Source: Streptomyces sp. 8K308
Lineage (GTDB): Bacteria > Actinomycetota > Actinomycetes > Streptomycetales > Streptomycetaceae
Reading direction: 5' to 3'
Assembly (NCBI RefSeq): GCF_004348315.1
Contig: NZ_SMKC01000016.1
Span: 1 to 45,166 of the forward strand
DNA length: 45,166 bases
A program made the translations under genes and the position numbers. Of the stretch, positions 16,194-25,568 are shown piece by piece. The notes beneath the pieces are model-generated. The model saw only the letters and a list, made by a program, of their open reading frames with translations, was not told the origin of the DNA and did no database searches. Every line of letters starts with the position of its first letter. Position 1 is the first letter of the stretch.

Positions 16194-18140
16194 CTACGCG
16201 CCGACCACGCCGCCGTCGGTGCGGGTGATGACGACGGTGGCGGACCGGGGACGGCCCTCGGGGTCGAAGTCCGGCCAGTTGCTGACCACGCGGGGGTTCT
16301 CCGGGGTCGGCTCGCCATAGGCGGCGGTGGCCTCGCCGGGGTGCTGGACGTTGACGAAGAGGGTCTTCTGGTCGGGCGTGAAGGCCACGCCGGTGATCTC
16401 GGCGCCGCGCGGGCCGACGAGGAAGCGGCGGATCTCCCCGGTGTCGGGGTCGGCGACCAGCAGCTGGTTGTTGCCGATGTTGTCGTATCCCCTGGAGGCC
16501 AGGTTCTGCGAGGAGTTGGAGACGTCGGTGAGGATCCAGAGACGGCCGTCGTCGTCGAACGCGAGGCCGTCGGGGGAGCCGAAGATGTTGGTCTCGTCGA
16601 GTTCGACGGACGAGTCGTAGGCGGGGTCGCCGGCGAGTACGAAGATGTCCCACTCGAAGGTGGTGGCGGTGTTGTCGCCCCGCCTCTCGGTCCACCGGAC
16701 GATGTGGCCGTATGGGTTGGGCTTGCGCGGGCTGACCGCGCTGTTCCAGCCGCTGCCGTTGGTCAGCGTGCAGTAGACGTCCTGGTTGCGGGGGTTGACC
16801 GCGATCCACTCGGGACGGTCCATCTTGGTGGCGCCGACCGCGTCGGCGGCCTCGCGGGTGCGCAACAGCACGTCGGCCTGGTCGGCCCAGCCGTTGGCGC
16901 GGGTCAGCGGGCCGCGGCCGTGGACCAGGGGCAGCCACTCGCCGGTGCCGTCGTCCTCGAAGCGGGCGACGTAGAGGGTGCCGTGGTCGAGCGGGCTGCG
17001 GCCGAGGGCGCGCTGCACGCGCCAGCTGCCGTCGCCGACGAACTTGTAGATGTAGTCGCCGTCCTGGTCGTCACCGGTGTAGGCGACGACGCGGCCGCGG
17101 GACTCGGTGACCGTGCAGCCCTCGTGCTTGATACGGCCGAGCGCGGTGCGCTTGACCGGCTTGGCGTCCGGCTTCATCGGGTCGATCTCGACGACCCAGC
17201 CGAAGCGGTTGATCTCGTTGGGGTTGGCGGCCAGGTCGAAGCGGGAGTCGGCCTCGTGCCAGCGGTAGCCGCCGCCGGTCCTGGAGACGCCGTAGCGCGC
17301 CTGGCTGGTGGTCGGCCGCCAGTCGGCGTCCTCGGTGCCGAAGTAGTTGTTCCAGTTCTCCTCGCACGTGAGGTACGTGCCCCAGGGGGTGTGGCCGTTG
17401 GAGCAGTTGTTGAGCGTGCCGGCCGGGGAGTCGGCGGCGCGCAGGCTGGGGTGCGAGGCGCGGACGGGGCCGGAGAAGTCAACGGAGGTGTCGCCGGTGA
17501 CGCGGCGGGCGCGGCGCGACTCGGCGACCCGCCAGATACCGTCGCGCCGCTCGATCTCGACGACGCTGACGCCGTGCGCGGCCAGCGCCTTGTCGACCTT
17601 CTCCGAGGTCATCTCGTCGTCGCCGTCGGTGAACAGGAGCTGCTGGTCGACGTACTCGTGGTTGACCACGAGCATGCCGCGCCGGCTGCCCTCGCGTCCG
17701 CCGCCGAGCGGGAAGAAGTGCATGCCGTCGTGGTTCATGCCGACCTGCTTGGCCTGGTCGGCGGCGGAGTTGGAGGCGTCCTTGCGCCAGCGCGGGCCGC
17801 TGGGGCGGATGGGGGTGCCCCAGGGGATCAGGACCTGGGTCTGGTAGCCCTCCGGGACGGTGAGCGTGTCGTCGCTGTGGGTCGGTACGGGGTCGAAGCC
17901 GAGCAGCGGGCGACGGCCGCCCCGGGAGGCGGGGGCCTGCGCGGGCTCGGCGGCGACCGCGGTCGAGCCGCCGAGTTGGGTGGCGACCAGGAAGCCGGCG
18001 GCGGCGGCCGTTCCGCCCTTCAGGGCCGCGCGGCGGGACATCCGCTTCTCGACGACCTCTCCGAAGGTGCGGTTGCCGGAGGGGTTGGAGCTCACCTCGT
18101 CCGGGTCGACCTCGGGAAAGACCGGGCGTTGTGCTGACAT
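16194..18140 (-). CDS. phoX: Tat-exported PhoX-family alkaline phosphatase
   Basis: This is a DUF839/PhoX phosphatase of 648 residues that frees phosphate from organic phosphates outside the cell. The N-terminus has an unusual extension of about 33 residues before the twin-arginine motif SRRAALKG and a hydrophobic region ending AVAAEPAQA. PhoX signatures include NCSNGHTPWGTYLTCEENW (metal-ligand region) and GYRWHEADSRFDLAANPNE. PhoX enzymes use calcium and iron cofactors. GAGGA precedes ATG 18140. Upstream GTTCACC repeats look like PhoP-binding PHO boxes, so induction by phosphate starvation is likely. Confidence 0.93.
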   Translation of the reverse strand: MSAQRPVFPEVDPDEVSSNPSGNRTFGEVVEKRMSRRAALKGGTAAAAGFLVATQLGGSTAVAAEPAQAPASRGGRRPLLGFDPVPTHSDDTLTVPEGYQTQVLIPWGTPIRPSGPRWRKDASNSAADQAKQVGMNHDGMHFFPLGGGREGSRRGMLVVNHEYVDQQLLFTDGDDEMTSEKVDKALAAHGVSVVEIERRDGIWRVAESRRARRVTGDTSVDFSGPVRASHPSLRAADSPAGTLNNCSNGHTPWGTYLTCEENWNNYFGTEDADWRPTTSQARYGVSRTGGGYRWHEADSRFDLAANPNEINRFGWVVEIDPMKPDAKPVKRTALGRIKHEGCTVTESRGRVVAYTGDDQDGDYIYKFVGDGSWRVQRALGRSPLDHGTLYVARFEDDGTGEWLPLVHGRGPLTRANGWADQADVLLRTREAADAVGATKMDRPEWIAVNPRNQDVYCTLTNGSGWNSAVSPRKPNPYGHIVRWTERRGDNTATTFEWDIFVLAGDPAYDSSVELDETNIFGSPDGLAFDDDGRLWILTDVSNSSQNLASRGYDNIGNNQLLVADPDTGEIRRFLVGPRGAEITGVAFTPDQKTLFVNVQHPGEATAAYGEPTPENPRVVSNWPDFDPEGRPRSATVVITRTDGGVVGA

Positions 18141-18241
18141 CGCGAGTCCTCACGTCCTGATGCGTTTCTCACGCGTCTGATGCGTCTTGGGGGGTCGGTG
18201 ACGCGAGGCTAGGGGCGGCCGGTGGCATCGAAAAGCCCTGA

Positions 18242-18319
18242 AGGTGAACACAAGACCACCGTCATACATACGGCCTATTCACCGCAATGGTGAACTCCGC
18301 TGTTTGTATGACGGTGGTC
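18242..18319. promoter_or_regulatory. PHO-box-like repeats inside a nested palindrome
   Basis: On the phoX strand GTTCACC occurs twice (complements at 18242-18248 and 18289-18295), like PhoP direct-repeat units in Streptomyces. The inner site is a palindrome, TTCACC-gcaat-GGTGAA (18278-18294). Around it is a perfect 15-bp inverted repeat, GACCACCGTCATACA (18254-18268) and its complement (18305-18319). The outer stem could also end transcription from the dehydrogenase gene upstream on the same strand. Confidence 0.6.
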
Positions 18320-18348
18320 GAGCCGCCCGCGTGTCGGGCCGGCCGGGG

Positions 18349-19878
18349 TCAGTGCTCGCGGCGGCCGTCAACCCGGCGCGGCAGCCCGAGCGGGTTGTCG
18401 TCGCGCAGCTCGGGCGGCAGCAGGGCGGGCGGGGCGCTCTGGTAGGTGACCGGGCGCAGCCAGCGCTCGATGGCGGTGGCGCCGACCGAGGTGGAGGTGG
18501 AGGTGGTGGCCGGGTAGGGGCCGCCGTGGTGCTGGGCCGGGGTGACGGCCACGCCGGTGGGCCAGCCGTTGACCAGGATCCGGCCGGCGATCGGGGTGAG
18601 CTCGGTGAGCAGCCGGCCGCCCTGACCGCCCTCGCCCGCGCCCTCCGCCTCGCCGATGTGGAGGGTGGCGGTGAGGTTGCCTGGAAGGCGGGAGAGCACG
18701 GCGGTGACCTGGTCGGCGTCGGCGTAGCGGACGATGACCGTCACCGGGCCGAAGCACTCCTCGAGCAGCAGGTCGTGCGGTCCGTCGGCGGCGAGCCTGG
18801 CGGCGTCCACCGTGAGGAAGCCGGCGGCCACGGTGTTGGCCTCGCCCGGGCCCGCGGCGACCGGGGCCTCGACCCCGTCGAGCGCGGCGCGCTCGCGGAC
18901 GCCCCCCAGGAACGCCTCCCGCATGCGGCCGTCGAGCAGCACGCCGGGGGCGGCCTCGCCGACCTTCTTGGTGAGGGCGGCGAGCAGCTCGTCACCGGCG
19001 CCGCCGGCGGGCGCGAAGACGAGGCCCGGCTTGGTGCAGAACTGGCCGACGCCCATGGTCATGGAGCCAGCGAGGCCACCGCCGATGTCGCCGGCGCGCT
19101 CGCCGGCCGCCGCCTCGGTGACGACCACCGGGTTGAGGCTGCCGAGCTCGCCGTAGAACGGGATGGGCGTGGGGCGGGCGGCGGCGGCGTCGAACAGCGC
19201 CCGGCCGCCGCGGATGGAGCCGGTGAAGCCGGCGGCGCTGACCAGCGGGTGCTTGATCAGCTCGACCCCGGCCTCGAAGCCGTGCACGACGGTGAGCACG
19301 TCCTCCGGCAGGCCGACCTGGGCCGCCGCGCGGCGCAGCGCGGCGCCGGCGAGCTCGGAGGTCGCGGGGTGGTCGGGGTGCGCCTTGACGACGACCGGGC
19401 AGCCGGCGGCCAGCGCGCTCGCGGTGTCGCCGCCGGGGACGGAGAAGGCGAGCGGGAAGTTGGAGGCCGAGTAGACGGCGGCGACGCCCAGCGGGATCTT
19501 GTAGCGGCGCAGGTCGGGGCGGGGCGGGGTGAGCGAGCCGTCGGCGTGGTCGATGATCACGTCCAGGTAGCCGCCGTCCGCGACCTCGTCCGCGAAGGCG
19601 CGCAACTGGCCGGTGGTGCGGGCGAGTTCGCCGGCGAGGCGGGCCGTGCCCAGGGCGGTCTCGGCGTCGGCGGCGGCGATGATCGCCTCGCCGTCGGCCT
19701 CCAGTTGGTCGGCTGCGGCGCGCAGCAGCGCGATCCGGGTGTCGCGGTCGGCGAGCGCGGCTCTGGTGGCGTGGGCGGCCCGGACGGCGGCGTCGACCTC
19801 CGCCGCGGTCGCCTCGGTCGCCACCTGCTCACGCTGCTTTCCGGTTCGCGGGTCCACGCTCCACACTGGTACTGCCAC
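18349..19878 (-). CDS. Alpha-ketoglutarate semialdehyde dehydrogenase (2,5-dioxovalerate dehydrogenase)
   Basis: This NAD(P)-dependent aldehyde dehydrogenase of 509 residues matches the KGSADH branch. Catalytic Cys is in MGVGQFCTKPG and catalytic Glu in FYGELGSLNP; FTGSIRGG marks the cofactor site. It oxidises 2,5-dioxopentanoate to 2-oxoglutarate, the last step shared by the oxidative uronate route (udh, kdgD here) and the L-arabinonate/Weimberg route (IlvD-type dehydratase here). GTG 19878 is chosen because AGGAGGAG lies 8 bases upstream; an upstream in-frame start would fall in the operator. It is divergent from the IclR gene. Function is strong by family and neighbours. Confidence 0.9.
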   Translation of the reverse strand: MAVPVWSVDPRTGKQREQVATEATAAEVDAAVRAAHATRAALADRDTRIALLRAAADQLEADGEAIIAAADAETALGTARLAGELARTTGQLRAFADEVADGGYLDVIIDHADGSLTPPRPDLRRYKIPLGVAAVYSASNFPLAFSVPGGDTASALAAGCPVVVKAHPDHPATSELAGAALRRAAAQVGLPEDVLTVVHGFEAGVELIKHPLVSAAGFTGSIRGGRALFDAAAARPTPIPFYGELGSLNPVVVTEAAAGERAGDIGGGLAGSMTMGVGQFCTKPGLVFAPAGGAGDELLAALTKKVGEAAPGVLLDGRMREAFLGGVRERAALDGVEAPVAAGPGEANTVAAGFLTVDAARLAADGPHDLLLEECFGPVTVIVRYADADQVTAVLSRLPGNLTATLHIGEAEGAGEGGQGGRLLTELTPIAGRILVNGWPTGVAVTPAQHHGGPYPATTSTSTSVGATAIERWLRPVTYQSAPPALLPPELRDDNPLGLPRRVDGRREH

Positions 19879-19910
19879 CGGAATCGCTCCTCCTGCCGGG
19901 CACATGCTAG

Positions 19911-19986
19911 TGTTCGAGATTCTGAACATCGTCCCTGTATGTGAATATCCTTGGGGACTCTATAGCGGCTCGAACAAGGGGGTCAA
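19911..19986 (-). promoter_or_regulatory. KGSADH promoter with IclR-type operators
   Basis: In complement, the -35 TTGACC (19981-19986) and the -10 TATAGA (19959-19964) are 16 bases apart. Just downstream of the start lies CGTCCCTGTATGTGAATAT (19930-19948, plus strand), which matches 12 of 19 bases of the motif at the udh promoter. A second element, TGTTC-N8-GAACA (19911-19928), lies further into the leader. Both are likely targets of the adjacent IclR protein. Confidence 0.6.
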
Positions 19987-19991
19987 GGTCG

Positions 19992-20765
19992 GTGTCAGCG
20001 AGTGAGACGGCGGGGGCGCCCCAGGTCAAGTCGGCCGTGCGCACGGTGGAACTGCTCGAGTTCTTCGCCGGACGCCCGGGCATGCACTCCCTGGCGGACG
20101 TGCAGGCGGCGGTCGGGTACCCCAAGTCCAGCCTGTACATGCTGCTGCGCACCCTGGTCGACCTCGGCTGGATCGAGACGGACGCCACCGGCACCCGCTA
20201 CGGGATCGGGGTGCGCGCGCTGCTCGTCGGCACCTCGTACATCGACGGCGACGAGGTGGTGGCGGCGGCCCGCCCGACGCTCGACCGGCTCTCCGACGAC
20301 ACCACCGAAACCATCCACCTGGCCAGGCTGGACGGCACCAGCGTCGTCTACCTCGCCACCCGCGCCTCCGAGCACTACCTCCGCCCCTTCACCCGGGTCG
20401 GCCGCCGGCTGCCGGCGCACTCCACCTCGCTCGGCAAGGCGCTGCTGGCCACGCACACCGACGAACAGGTGCGCAAGCTGCTGCCCGAGACGCTCGAGCG
20501 GCTGACCGAGCACACCATCACCGACCGGGAGCGGCTGATCGAGGAGCTGCACGAGGTGCGGGAGCGCGGCTACGCGGTGGACCGCGAGGAGAACACGCTT
20601 GGCCTGAGCTGCTTCGGCGTCGCCATCCCCTACCGGACCCCGGCCAGGGACGCGGTCAGCTGCTCGGTGCCCGTGGCCAGGCTGACCCCGGCACACGAAC
20701 AGCTGGTCAAGGAGGCCCTGTCCGACGCGCGCGACCGGCTGGCGATGGCGACCCGGCATCTGTGA
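19992..20765 (+). CDS. IclR-family regulator of uronate catabolism
   Basis: The 257-residue regulator has an N-terminal winged helix (KSAVRTVELLEFFAGRPGMHSLADV to YPKSSLYMLLRTL) and a C-terminal IclR effector domain (RLPAHSTSLGKALLA, GYAVDREENTLGLSCFGVAI). GTG 19992 is the preferred start because the fold begins soon after it; an in-frame GTG at 19941 overlaps the operator. It is divergent from the KGSADH gene. A 19-bp motif shared by the KGSADH, kdgD and udh promoters suggests it controls all three. The effector is probably a sugar acid, by analogy with KdgR. Confidence 0.9.
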   Translation: MSASETAGAPQVKSAVRTVELLEFFAGRPGMHSLADVQAAVGYPKSSLYMLLRTLVDLGWIETDATGTRYGIGVRALLVGTSYIDGDEVVAAARPTLDRLSDDTTETIHLARLDGTSVVYLATRASEHYLRPFTRVGRRLPAHSTSLGKALLATHTDEQVRKLLPETLERLTEHTITDRERLIEELHEVRERGYAVDREENTLGLSCFGVAIPYRTPARDAVSCSVPVARLTPAHEQLVKEALSDARDRLAMATRHL

Positions 20766-20797
20766 GCGGGGACGCATAGCCGGCCGGCCGCACGGGG

Positions 20798-22207
<1,410 letters not shown>

Positions 22208-22338
22208 CGTTGAATCCTAAACGACTGACGGGTGGGGACTGAGGGATTGTGCCCGCTCAGTGAGGTTCGTGGGTTTTCCACGTGTAACACGATGCCGCAC
22301 CGTTACCGAATCGCCGCCCAGCGGGCGCCCCGCGGTCG

Positions 22339-23535
22339 TCAGAGCTTGGTCAGCGCCTCCCTGACCGCCGCCAGGTCGTCGTCGCTGGCCAGGCCCGCGT
22401 GGTAAAGCCGCAGCTCGGTGGCGCCGAGCGCGGCGGCGTGCGCCGCGTCGCCGGCCAGCGCCTGGGGCCGTCCGCCCATGCCGGCGACCACCTGGAAGTT
22501 CGCGGCCAGCGTAGCGTCGGGACCAAGGTGCGGGACGAAGGGCCCGAGCGTCGCCGACCGCGCCGCGTCGTCGCCGGTGGCCGGCACCACGACGCCGTCG
22601 GCGTGCGCGAGCACGTCGGCCGGGTCGACGCCCACGTTGGCCCCCAGCCGGTACCAGTCGGGCTCGGCGTGCAGCAACACCCGGAAGCCGGCGGGCGCCG
22701 CGGCCCGCACGGCGGCGACGGTCTCGCGCTGGAAGGCGCGGGCGACCGTGGTGCGCCAGCTGGCGGCCGCGGCCGCCAGCTCCTCGCCGATCAGCTCGAC
22801 GACGGCCGCCCACTCGGCGTCCCTGGCCGGCGGCTCGGGGCGGTCCCGACCGGTCCAGAAAGGCACCAGGGCGCGCGCCACGGCCTGCCGCAGCTCCATG
22901 GGGTCGGCGCCGTGCTCGGCGTAGCCGTCGCGGCAGACCCCGCAGAAGCAGAGCGACATCAGCTGGCCGCCGACCGGGCCGAGCGCGGCGCCGCCGATCT
23001 TGTCGTGGGCGTGCAGGTGGTCGAGCCCGTACCAGCCGCAGGACTCCAGCTCGGTGCCGGCGGCGCCGGGGCGCACGGCGGCCTCGGCGGCCAGGGTGGC
23101 GGCGTACTCGCGGACCTCGGGCCGAGCGACGCAGAGCGCCCACGGGTAGCGGTCGCCGTGCGCGCTGACCACGGTGGACCCGGGGTGTTCGGCGCCGAGC
23201 CGGCCGTTGTGGGCCAGGATCACCCAGCTGTGCGTTTCGACGCCGGCCGCCGCGAGCCGCTCGGCCGCCTCGCCGAAGGCGTCCTCGAAGGGCACCCAGT
23301 CCTGGCGGTGCGGGCGCAGCCGCCGGCCGGCCCACCGGGCCTCGTCCGGGGGGTAGTAGACGGCGGAGTGCCGGGCCGTCACGATCCGGTGGCCGGGGTG
23401 GCGCGGGGTCAGGGCGCGGGTGGAGTGGTAGGCCGAGGCGAGCGTGACCTGGGCGACGCCGATTTCGGCGATCCGGTCGGCGGCCCGCGGGTCGGCCGCG
23501 ACGTCCCAGGGGTAGAGGAAGGCTCCGGCGCGCAT
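22339..23535 (-). CDS. Unrecognised protein coupled to kdgD, TIM-barrel-like
   Basis: I do not recognise a named family. The 398-residue soluble protein starts MRAGAFLYPWDVA and has periodic beta-strand/helix segments as in a TIM barrel (VAQVTLASAYHS, ETHSWVILAHNG, RYPWALCVARPEV, LESCGWYGLDH, RVLLHAEPDWY). A Cys cluster, SLCFCGVCRDGYAEHG, follows the middle strands; such Cys patterns occur in some glycosidase-like barrels. There is no signal peptide. Its ATG overlaps the kdgD stop by one base (TGATG), so the two are translationally coupled. That strongly suggests a job in uronate or aldarate metabolism, possibly a missing lactonase, cycloisomerase or dehydratase step, or a glycosidase for uronides. 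Confidence 0.8.
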   Translation of the reverse strand: MRAGAFLYPWDVAADPRAADRIAEIGVAQVTLASAYHSTRALTPRHPGHRIVTARHSAVYYPPDEARWAGRRLRPHRQDWVPFEDAFGEAAERLAAAGVETHSWVILAHNGRLGAEHPGSTVVSAHGDRYPWALCVARPEVREYAATLAAEAAVRPGAAGTELESCGWYGLDHLHAHDKIGGAALGPVGGQLMSLCFCGVCRDGYAEHGADPMELRQAVARALVPFWTGRDRPEPPARDAEWAAVVELIGEELAAAAASWRTTVARAFQRETVAAVRAAAPAGFRVLLHAEPDWYRLGANVGVDPADVLAHADGVVVPATGDDAARSATLGPFVPHLGPDATLAANFQVVAGMGGRPQALAGDAAHAAALGATELRLYHAGLASDDDLAAVREALTKL

Positions 23536-24479
23536 CAGGGGGTCACCTCGTCGTCGATCAGCTTCAGTCCGGTGTCTATCAGGGCGGCGAGCTCGGCGAC
23601 GTGCGCCGGCTCCGGCTCGGCGAGCGGGGCGCGCACCTCGCCGACGTCGAGTCCGCGCAGCCGGACGCCGGCCTTCACGAGCGAGACGGCGTAGCCGCTG
23701 CCCCGGTCGCGCAGCTCGACCAGCGGGCGGTAGAAGCCGTCGAGCAGGCGGCGGACGGTGGTGTGGTCATCCCGGCCGAGCGCGGCGTGGAAGGCGAGGG
23801 CGATCTCGGGGACGAAGCAGAAGACGGCCGACGAGTAGAGGGTGACGCCGAGCCCACGGTAGGCGGGGCCGGTGAGTTCGGCGGTCGGCAGGCCGTTGAA
23901 GTAGCGGAAATCGGGACGTTCGGGGTGGGCGGTGCGGACGGCTGAGATGACGCGCTGGAGCAGGTCGAGGTCGCCGATGCCGTCCTTGAGGCCGATGATC
24001 CGCGGATCGCCGGCGAGCCGGGCGACGGTCTCCGGGGTGAGGACGGCGTTGTCCCGCTGGTAGACGACGAGCGGGAGGCGGGTGGCGGCGGCGAGCTCGG
24101 TGTAGTGGCGCGACAGGCCGCGCTGGCCGGCCTTCACCAGGTAGGGCGGCAGGACCAGCAGGCCGTCGGCGCCGGCGGCCTCCGCGCGGCGGGCGAAGTC
24201 GGCGGCGATGGCGGTGCCGTAACCCACCCCGGCGATCACCGGGACGGCGCCCGCGGCGACTTCGACGGCGGTGGCGACGCAGCGCTGGTACTCATCGGGG
24301 GTGAGCGCGTGGAACTCCCCCGTGCCGCAGGCGGCGAACACGGCGCCGGGGCCGGCGTCGAGACCGGCGCGCAGGTGCGCGCGGTAGGCGTCGAGGTTGA
24401 GCGCTCCCGCCGCGTCGAAGGGGGTCACGGGGAAGAAGAGCAGCCCGTCGAGGCGGGCCGCCAGCCCGGCATCCGTCAT
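23535..24479 (-). CDS. kdgD: 5-dehydro-4-deoxyglucarate dehydratase
   Basis: This DHDPS-superfamily enzyme (314 residues) dehydrates and decarboxylates 5-keto-4-deoxyglucarate to alpha-ketoglutarate semialdehyde. Family marks are LLFFPVTPFD, FAACGTGEF (replacing the usual GTTGE), Tyr140 in VVYQRDN and Schiff-base Lys165 in GLKDGIGD. Start ATG 24479. It is the first gene of a minus-strand unit with the unknown 22339 gene and is divergent from udh. Its product feeds the KGSADH encoded at 18349-19878. Confidence 0.92.
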   Translation of the reverse strand: MTDAGLAARLDGLLFFPVTPFDAAGALNLDAYRAHLRAGLDAGPGAVFAACGTGEFHALTPDEYQRCVATAVEVAAGAVPVIAGVGYGTAIAADFARRAEAAGADGLLVLPPYLVKAGQRGLSRHYTELAAATRLPLVVYQRDNAVLTPETVARLAGDPRIIGLKDGIGDLDLLQRVISAVRTAHPERPDFRYFNGLPTAELTGPAYRGLGVTLYSSAVFCFVPEIALAFHAALGRDDHTTVRRLLDGFYRPLVELRDRGSGYAVSLVKAGVRLRGLDVGEVRAPLAEPEPAHVAELAALIDTGLKLIDDEVTP

Positions 24480-24537
24480 GCGATTCTCCCTGCGAGTCTC
24501 TGCGCGAGCCTTCCCGCCGGTGCACGTTTGTGACGGG

Positions 24538-24642
24538 TGTCCACATAGCTGAACGAACAGGCTAGATGAGCGGCAATGAGCAGGTCAAGATGTCGTTGAC
24601 GAGGGCGGAGCCACCCCCTAGGTTGTCCCCATATATGAACGA
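24538..24642. promoter_or_regulatory. Back-to-back kdgD and udh promoters with matching operators
   Basis: For udh: TTGACG (24596-24601), 17 bases, TAGGTT (24619-24624), then TGTCCCCATATATGAACGA (24624-24642) over the start point. For kdgD, in complement: TTGACC (24583-24588), 18 bases, TAGCCT (24559-24564), then TGTCCACATAGCTGAACGA (24538-24556) over its start. The two operators agree at 16 of 19 bases. This layout is typical of repression at the transcription start; the IclR protein is the likely binder. Confidence 0.65.
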
Positions 24643-24665
24643 TAACAATCGGGACGGAGCTGACG

Positions 24666-25487
24666 ATGGTCGCGGCCGAGCACGCTGAACGCACCGTTCT
24701 CCTCACCGGCGCCGCGGGGGGCGTCGGCACGCTGATGCGTGAGCTGCTGCCGCGGTTCGGTTACCGGCTGCGGAGCCTCGACCTGGTGCCGGTGCCCGGT
24801 GCCCCCGACGCGATCGTCGCCGACCTCGGCGACCGGGAGGCCCTGCGGGAGGCGGTGCGCGGCGTCGACGCGGTGCTCCATCTCGCCGGCATCTCCCTCG
24901 AGTCGACCTTCGACAAGATCCTCCGGGCCAACATCGAGGGCACGTACAACCTTTACGAGGCGGCCCGCGAGGAGGGCGTGCGGCGGGTGGTGTTCGCCTC
25001 GAGCAACCACGCCGTCGGCTTCACCCCCTGGCCGGCGCCCGGCGAACCGCCGGTGCCGGTCGACACCCCGCGCCGGCCCGACACCTTCTACGGGCTCTCC
25101 AAGTGCTTCGGCGAGGACCTGGCCCAGCTCTACTGGGACAGGCACGGCCTCGAGACGGTCTCGGTCCGCATCGGCTCCTGCTTCCCCGAGCCGACCTCGG
25201 TCCGGATGCTCTCGGTCTGGCTCAGTCCGGCCGACGGCGCGCGCCTCTTCGACGCGGCGCTGAGCGCCCCCGGCGTGGGCCACACCGTGGTCTACGGTTC
25301 TTCGGCCAACACCCGCTCGGTGTGGGACCTCTCGACGGCCAGGGCCATCGGCTACGAACCGCGCGACGACTCCGAGCGGTTCGCCGAGAAGCTGCTCGCC
25401 GAGCACGGCGAACTCGACCTCACCCGCCCCGAACAGGCGCGCCTGGGCGGCCACTTCGTGACCGAGCCCCCCATCTGGCCCCACTGA
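24666..25487 (+). CDS. udh: Uronate dehydrogenase (NAD-dependent)
   Basis: This SDR/epimerase-fold enzyme of 273 residues oxidises galacturonate or glucuronate to the aldarolactone. Features are the Rossmann motif TGAAGGVG (residues 14-21), HLAGIS, the catalytic Ser in FASSNHAVGF, and Tyr142/Lys146 in FYGLSKCFGE. The segments VRIGSCFPEP and RMLSVWLS are characteristic of bacterial Udh rather than of general epimerases. GGAG precedes ATG 24666. It is divergent from kdgD under shared control. Enzyme identity is strong by motif pattern. Confidence 0.92.
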   Translation: MVAAEHAERTVLLTGAAGGVGTLMRELLPRFGYRLRSLDLVPVPGAPDAIVADLGDREALREAVRGVDAVLHLAGISLESTFDKILRANIEGTYNLYEAAREEGVRRVVFASSNHAVGFTPWPAPGEPPVPVDTPRRPDTFYGLSKCFGEDLAQLYWDRHGLETVSVRIGSCFPEPTSVRMLSVWLSPADGARLFDAALSAPGVGHTVVYGSSANTRSVWDLSTARAIGYEPRDDSERFAEKLLAEHGELDLTRPEQARLGGHFVTEPPIWPH

Positions 25488-25491
25488 GGCG

Positions 25492-25518
25492 CCTGACCGC
25501 GCCGGAGGCGCGGTCAGG
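25492..25518. terminator. Bidirectional terminator between udh and the serine hydrolase gene
   Basis: A perfect 11-bp stem, CCTGACCGCGC (25492-25502) and its complement (25508-25518), with a 5-base loop, lies between two convergent genes. Confidence 0.85.
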
Positions 25519-25568
25519 GCCGGCGCGGCCGGTCGGTCGCGGCGTGGCGTGGCGACGCACCGCTGGGC

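Noticed and set aside
22238..22261. ACTGAG/CTCAGT inverted repeat before the purine permease as a purine riboswitch
   Set aside because: The arms are only 6 bases and none of the conserved purine-riboswitch loop sequences are present.
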